Below are positions 17,683 to 20,750 of a stretch of DNA of 20,750 nt, one piece after another. The stretch lies in the NCBI GenBank assembly GCA_000969725.1, contig JXSR01S018093.1; one strand, written 5' to 3'. A program made the position numbers and the translations under genes. The notes under the pieces are model-generated. The model was not told where the DNA came from, searched no databases, and saw nothing but the letters and a program-made list of their open reading frames with translations. Each line of letters starts with the position of its first letter. The stretch's first letter is position 1. This stretch comes from Ophiothrix spiculata (taxonomy: Eukaryota; Echinodermata; Ophiuroidea; Amphilepidida; Ophiotrichidae).

Positions 17683-17695
17683 ATGTATACGACAG
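17683..17695 (+). CDS. Exon 1 coding part of the putative secreted-protein gene
   Basis: Start codon in the context CAAAAATGT (A at -3, favourable), four codons plus one base, then the consensus donor GTAAGT at 17696. The 5' UTR start is unknown. Confidence 0.6.
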
Positions 17696-19990
17696 GTAAG
17701 TTACAAATAACAACGTAATCTAACCAATTATGTTTGTACTTTAATATTTTGCATTCTTTTATGTTATATATAATTATGTTTTAAAATTTATTTGCAGTTT
17801 TACCGAGACACTTGCAGCTGTTGTCATGGTTGTACCTCATCTTTTTCTGCAGTCTGTTTTCCCAAACATCGAGCTGTTCCAGTAGTGGTGGTAAGTTTTT
17901 GTGTCTCTATCTAATATTGCCAAAATAGATTCCTTTTATTTTTTGCCTTTCCTTCTATAAAATAGGGAAAACTATATAATTTAAAGCAGCGATCACAACC
18001 TGTCGTGCTTTTTTGTTCGTACGTTTCTCCCCGGGGTTTTTCTACGGTTTTTTTTCTAAAAAACGTGACAAACGCAAGGAGGACGCATTTTCATCGTACG
18101 ATGTAAGTATGTTGTGCGCACGACATGTCTGACCCTGAATGGTTGCGTGCATCGTACGTTGCGCACGTTGTGAACTTCTCGCAACTACCACGTTATTTTA
18201 AGGAGAATGTACTTAGACGTACGACACACGCACGATGTCAGTGCATGCTACGGGCGTCGTCCAAATACCATAAGTGGATGTAGGAAAAATTGAAAAAACT
18301 TTGCACGTTGTGCGCAAGTTGTCGGTACCGAGAACATGTAGACCGTTCCGATGTTAAATCGGTGGTCTGAACGTAGGAAAGTTCCTCATGCACTAAAAAC
18401 TGCTACGTTGTGTCTGTGTGCTCCAAAATTCGTACGGAATCGGTAGCTACAAAGTACGTGTCGCACGATTTTGCCTACGTTTGCCTACGCAGACAGCACG
18501 TACGTGCACGTACGACGAGTTGTGACCACCGCTTGATGGGTACAAGTTTCAAGTTCATACGATGCACGTGCGCCCACCGTACCATGTGGTAAAAACGTAG
18601 CAAGAACGCAGAGAAAGTTCCTCATGGACTAAAAATGTTACGTCTCACTGGCGTGCCCCCATTTTGGCGAGTCAGTCGCGGAAAAGGCCCATTCGGGGAT
18701 TTTGACAATAAAAAAAGATAGAAAAGAAAGGAGAAGAGAGAAAAAAAATCTGAAGAAAAGAGAAGGAAAACAGTTTTAAATGTTTTAAAATTCGTTGAAG
18801 AACTTGCTGTGCACTTGTGAAACTTTTTTGTTTTGCTTGTCACTTTTCGAAAGCTACGTGTACGTCAAAACATTCTGGGTGTACCGGGGGTGAACGTTTA
18901 AATTTTATACATTTCGGGCCATATAATCATAATAGAAGACCCAAAAGAGTCCATCTTGGGTCTGTAATTAGCCTTTCATAGTATGTTGACTAAAAAAACA
19001 TGAAAACATCAAACAGCTAATTACAAGTACCTATACTAATTCATTTTTAAATGAAGGTATCTTTTTTGTATATAACAACCTACCCCGTATACGGGTTAGT
19101 TGTTACAACAGACAGGGTAAGTTTTTGCAATGTCAAATCAACGGGTGTTCAGACGATAGTTAAAACTATCATTTTCTCCCAATAAACCTAATCAATACGT
19201 ACGTTTTGGTATTTAACTAAGTACACATAGCTCCTTATTCATTGTAGCGATAAAAATGTATGTTTAAATGATATTTACACAAACAATGCACACGAAATGG
19301 TCGTACGTTGCACGTGCGTCAATCGTACGTGTAGTAAAAACGTAGAGGAACGCAGAGAAAGTTCCTCGTGGACTAAAACTGCAACGTCGTGTCTGCGTGC
19401 TCCAAAATCGATATGTACCAACAACGTACTTGTCGCCCGGTAGCTCCCGGTGTAGCAGGAATGTAAGTCCCTCGTTCTAATTGTCCTGGTTGTACAGTAA
19501 AGCAACTCTCACGCAACATTAGCTTCAAGCTTTATTCCGTTATGGTCTATGGAAGGCGAACAATTTCAGGAGGACTACAATTACTTTCACACCGGGACGT
19601 GTCGCACGAATTTTCCTACGTTTTTGCACGCAGACAGCACGTACGTGCACGTACGACGGGTTGTGACCACCTTTTTACTTGTATCGTCATGCTCAGATAA
19701 ATGTGTGTATGAGTTCATGGTGGTATGTGTGTTTATTTGTTATGGCTCACCCCGAAAAAGAGGACTTTGCAGATTATATCAATGAAATTGTGACAGTCCG
19801 CCAGATACCTGTATTTTTGATCAATAATCTGTATTTCAGGTAATACAGATCACAATCCATACTACACATCTCACATGTCTCACTATGATCTTAACAACTT
19901 GTACAACCAAGATGTTCAGCAAGCGGAAAGAGTAAGCCGACCTCTGGATAATATTTTGGGCAGGTTTGGCGTCAGACACGAAGGCGTAAG
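17683..19990 (+). CDS. Spliced gene for a putative secreted protein (first three coding exons; continues)
   Basis: Coding segments 17683-17695, 17798-17890 and 19840-19990 join in one frame with no stop: 13, 93 and 151 bases, giving 85 codons plus two bases. Donors are ACAG|GTAAGT, GGTG|GTAAGT and TAAG|GTATGT. Acceptors are TTTATTTGCAG and CTGTATTTCAG, both after T-rich tracts. Residues 1-35 form a signal peptide: MYTTVLPRHLQ, then the hydrophobic core LLSWLYLIFFCSLF, then a small-residue stretch SQTSSCSSSG. The following 50 residues are polar (NPYYTSHMSHYDLNNLYNQD) and end RPLDNILGRFGVRHEGVR. I do not recognise the family. It is probably secreted or the start of a type I membrane protein. 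Introns are 102 and 1949 bases; the third exceeds 760 bases. Evidence is splice logic plus signal peptide only; transcription is not shown. Confidence 0.68.
17798..17890 (+). CDS. Exon 2 of the putative secreted-protein gene
   Basis: Acceptor TTTATTTGCAG ends at 17797 and donor GTAAGT starts at 17891. It encodes most of the signal peptide; the phase is 1 at both junctions, consistent with both neighbours. Confidence 0.68.
18040..18660. repeat. CpG-rich repeat array in intron 2, first block
   Basis: CG dinucleotides and words such as CGTACG, GCGCACG and CACGTACGTGCACGTACG are far denser than in the flanks. Module B (18371-18430: GAAAGTTCCTCATG, CTCCAAAAT) and module A (18457-18530: GTGTCGCACGA, GCAGACAGCACGTACG, GTTGTGACCACC) are followed by a second partial unit (18554-18643) repeating module B with a leader C (GCACGTGCG, GTAAAAACGTAG). 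The same modules recur at 19300-19671. It is a tandem or transposon-derived array, not a gene. Confidence 0.75.
18661..19299. other. Intron 2 stretch with a purine-rich tract
   Basis: Bases 18707-18770 are almost entirely A and G (runs of GAAAAG and GAGAAG). The rest shows no gene, repeat partner or clear element end. The minus-strand open frame here is just the translation of this low-complexity tract. Confidence 0.5.
19300..19671. repeat. CpG-rich repeat array in intron 2, second block
   Basis: It carries modules C and B (19300-19408) and A (19597-19671), each closely matching the modules of the first block in the same orientation. Modules B and A are separated by extra sequence that is absent from the first block (see 19446-19596). 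Confidence 0.75.
19446..19596. mobile_element. 151-bp insertion within the second CpG-rich block
   Basis: Compared with the first block, where GGTAGCT is followed within about 10 bases by ACGTGTCGCACG, the second block has an extra 151 bases that begin CCCGGTGT and end with the complement ACACCGGG. The short inverted ends and clean interruption suggest a small inserted element; its class is unknown and no target duplication is clear. Confidence 0.5.
19840..19990 (+). CDS. Exon 3 of the putative secreted-protein gene
   Basis: Acceptor CTGTATTTCAG ends at 19839; using a second AG at 19848 would drop three codons and keep the frame. The donor GTATGT starts at 19991. All 151 bases are open only in the frame set by exon 2, and the end phase is 2. 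Confidence 0.66.
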
Positions 19991-20442
19991 GTATGTGGCG
20001 TCAGTGCCGGATTAAGCTTTGCCAGGGTCCTGGGCCAGGTTAAAATTCAAGGGCCCCTTGTGTAAAATGCGACTCTGGTTAGCCTTACGGCGTGCTGCAG
20101 CATTTGTTCAAGGGGTGAGGGACTTCAGTCGCGTATTTGAAGTTATGTTTCTTGATTATCTGGAGAGCCTTCCAGGTACCGTAAACCGGGGTGATTTTGA
20201 ACGCCAGGTTGACTTTGAACACTTTGAGTTGGTCAAACTAATCAGCCATTATCTCACTTATCCTTAGTGATATATATATCTTAAACTAATGATTGGGGGA
20301 TACTATAAGCAATGTTACATCTAAAAGACACTTCCGTAGGTTTTGCCAGTTCCCTGTTATATGTCATATACCATGGTGCATTAAAAGAGATCAATTTGCT
20401 CCCGTCATTTTGGTATGATGCATATTAAAACGGATCATTCTG
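19991..20442. other. Intron 3 start with possible transposon debris
   Basis: Directly after the exon 3 donor, cagtgccggattaagctt and gggccccttg (20002-20060) resemble DNA-transposon terminal sequence common in animals, without a matching far end. At 20176-20225 the paired words ggtgattttgaacgcc and gttgactttgaacact repeat each other. No gene is supported. Confidence 0.4.
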
Positions 20443-20750
20443 GCGTTGTGTTATGAGGAGGGACGAATCTGCGTTACACACTGATGTAGAATGGAATTTT
20501 CATGTCCTTTCTTTTTAAAGCATAGCATTTCTTTTCCTGCGTTAAAGTCCCAGTAAATTATATATCATTGTAAAGCTATGATTGTAAGGATCGTCGACAA
20601 ACCACAAAAAATGGATATTTCAGGGTGGAACAAATGTCAATTACCGTATGTCATATAGAGTGTAAGTATAAAATTTCATTCAAAAATGGTACCATGATTG
20701 ATTTCATCATATCTTTATAACTGTATGTAATTCAATAATTTGACCCTTTT
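20443..20750. repeat. Dispersed repeat, copy B (cut by window end)
   Basis: Direct copy of 6765-7055, beginning gcgttgtgttatgagg and still matching at the last base of the window. It has about 15 extra bases near 20636-20650, where a short stretch around caatgtc/tatgtc is partly repeated. Confidence 0.85.

Noticed and set aside
18622..18843. Minus-strand frame with a run of F, L and S resembling a membrane segment
   Set aside because: It is the translation of the purine-rich tract at 18707-18770.
20019..20267. 82-codon plus-strand frame
   Set aside because: It begins in transposon-like debris, has no splice logic linking it to exon 3 (the donor at 19991 precedes it), and contains a repeated non-coding word.

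Overview
The window looks like metazoan nuclear DNA, probably from an invertebrate. It is AT-rich and gene-poor, with short exons bounded by GT-AG splice sites, fragments of CR1/Jockey-type LINEs, tRNA-derived SINEs and many small inverted-repeat transposons. Nothing prokaryotic is visible: no operons, no dense ORFs. A lineage-specific patched-like exon and the mix of repeats would suit a marine deuterostome such as a lancelet, acorn worm or echinoderm, but the sequence does not settle the species. One 225-base run of N (10268-10492) marks an assembly gap.

Left part (1-4350). A duplicated segment (1-538 and 2989-3450) flanks a minus-strand exon. That exon encodes the N-terminal part of an NPC1/patched-family membrane protein (1995-2579). 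Two copies of one tRNA-derived SINE (601-732, 1847-1977) and an inverted-repeat element (894-1183) lie between the duplicates. One SINE stops about 17 bases from the end of the exon's reading frame. A tRNA-Thr-like pseudogene follows at 4257-4346.

Middle (4061-10900). A 5'-truncated LINE (5042-6424, minus) sits between two inverted copies of an unidentified coding fragment (4061-4210 broken, 6476-6751 open). Next come a dispersed repeat (6765-7055, with a second copy at 20443-20750), a 62-nt near-perfect hairpin (7334-7395), an hAT-like element (7912-8112), one half of a repeat pair (8422-8733), paired hairpins (9367-9597) and inverted repeats around the assembly gap.

Right of centre (10900-17610). 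This stretch is almost solid small DNA transposons: a minisatellite, a TTGAGTAA-rich fold-back element, two TGAGTCA-rich elements that share an 83-bp core, a second LINE tail (12480-13115), a TA-flanked MITE (13511-13705), an 897-bp element with about 180-bp inverted repeats (13881-14777), a 1.1-kb element (14844-15955) with a 71-bp hairpin transposon nested in one terminal repeat, a GGGGGGTACTTAG-ended element (16434-16795) and a TTAA-flanked MITE (16938-17259).

Right end (17683-19990). Reading splice signals by eye gives a spliced plus-strand gene that a simple ORF scan would miss. Three exons with strong donors and acceptors stay in one frame and encode a signal peptide followed by a short extracellular-looking segment; the gene continues past the last donor. 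Its 1.9-kb second intron holds a CpG-rich repeat array. The two host genes (patched-like and secreted) have no visible functional link. The rest is best read as layered transposon insertions.
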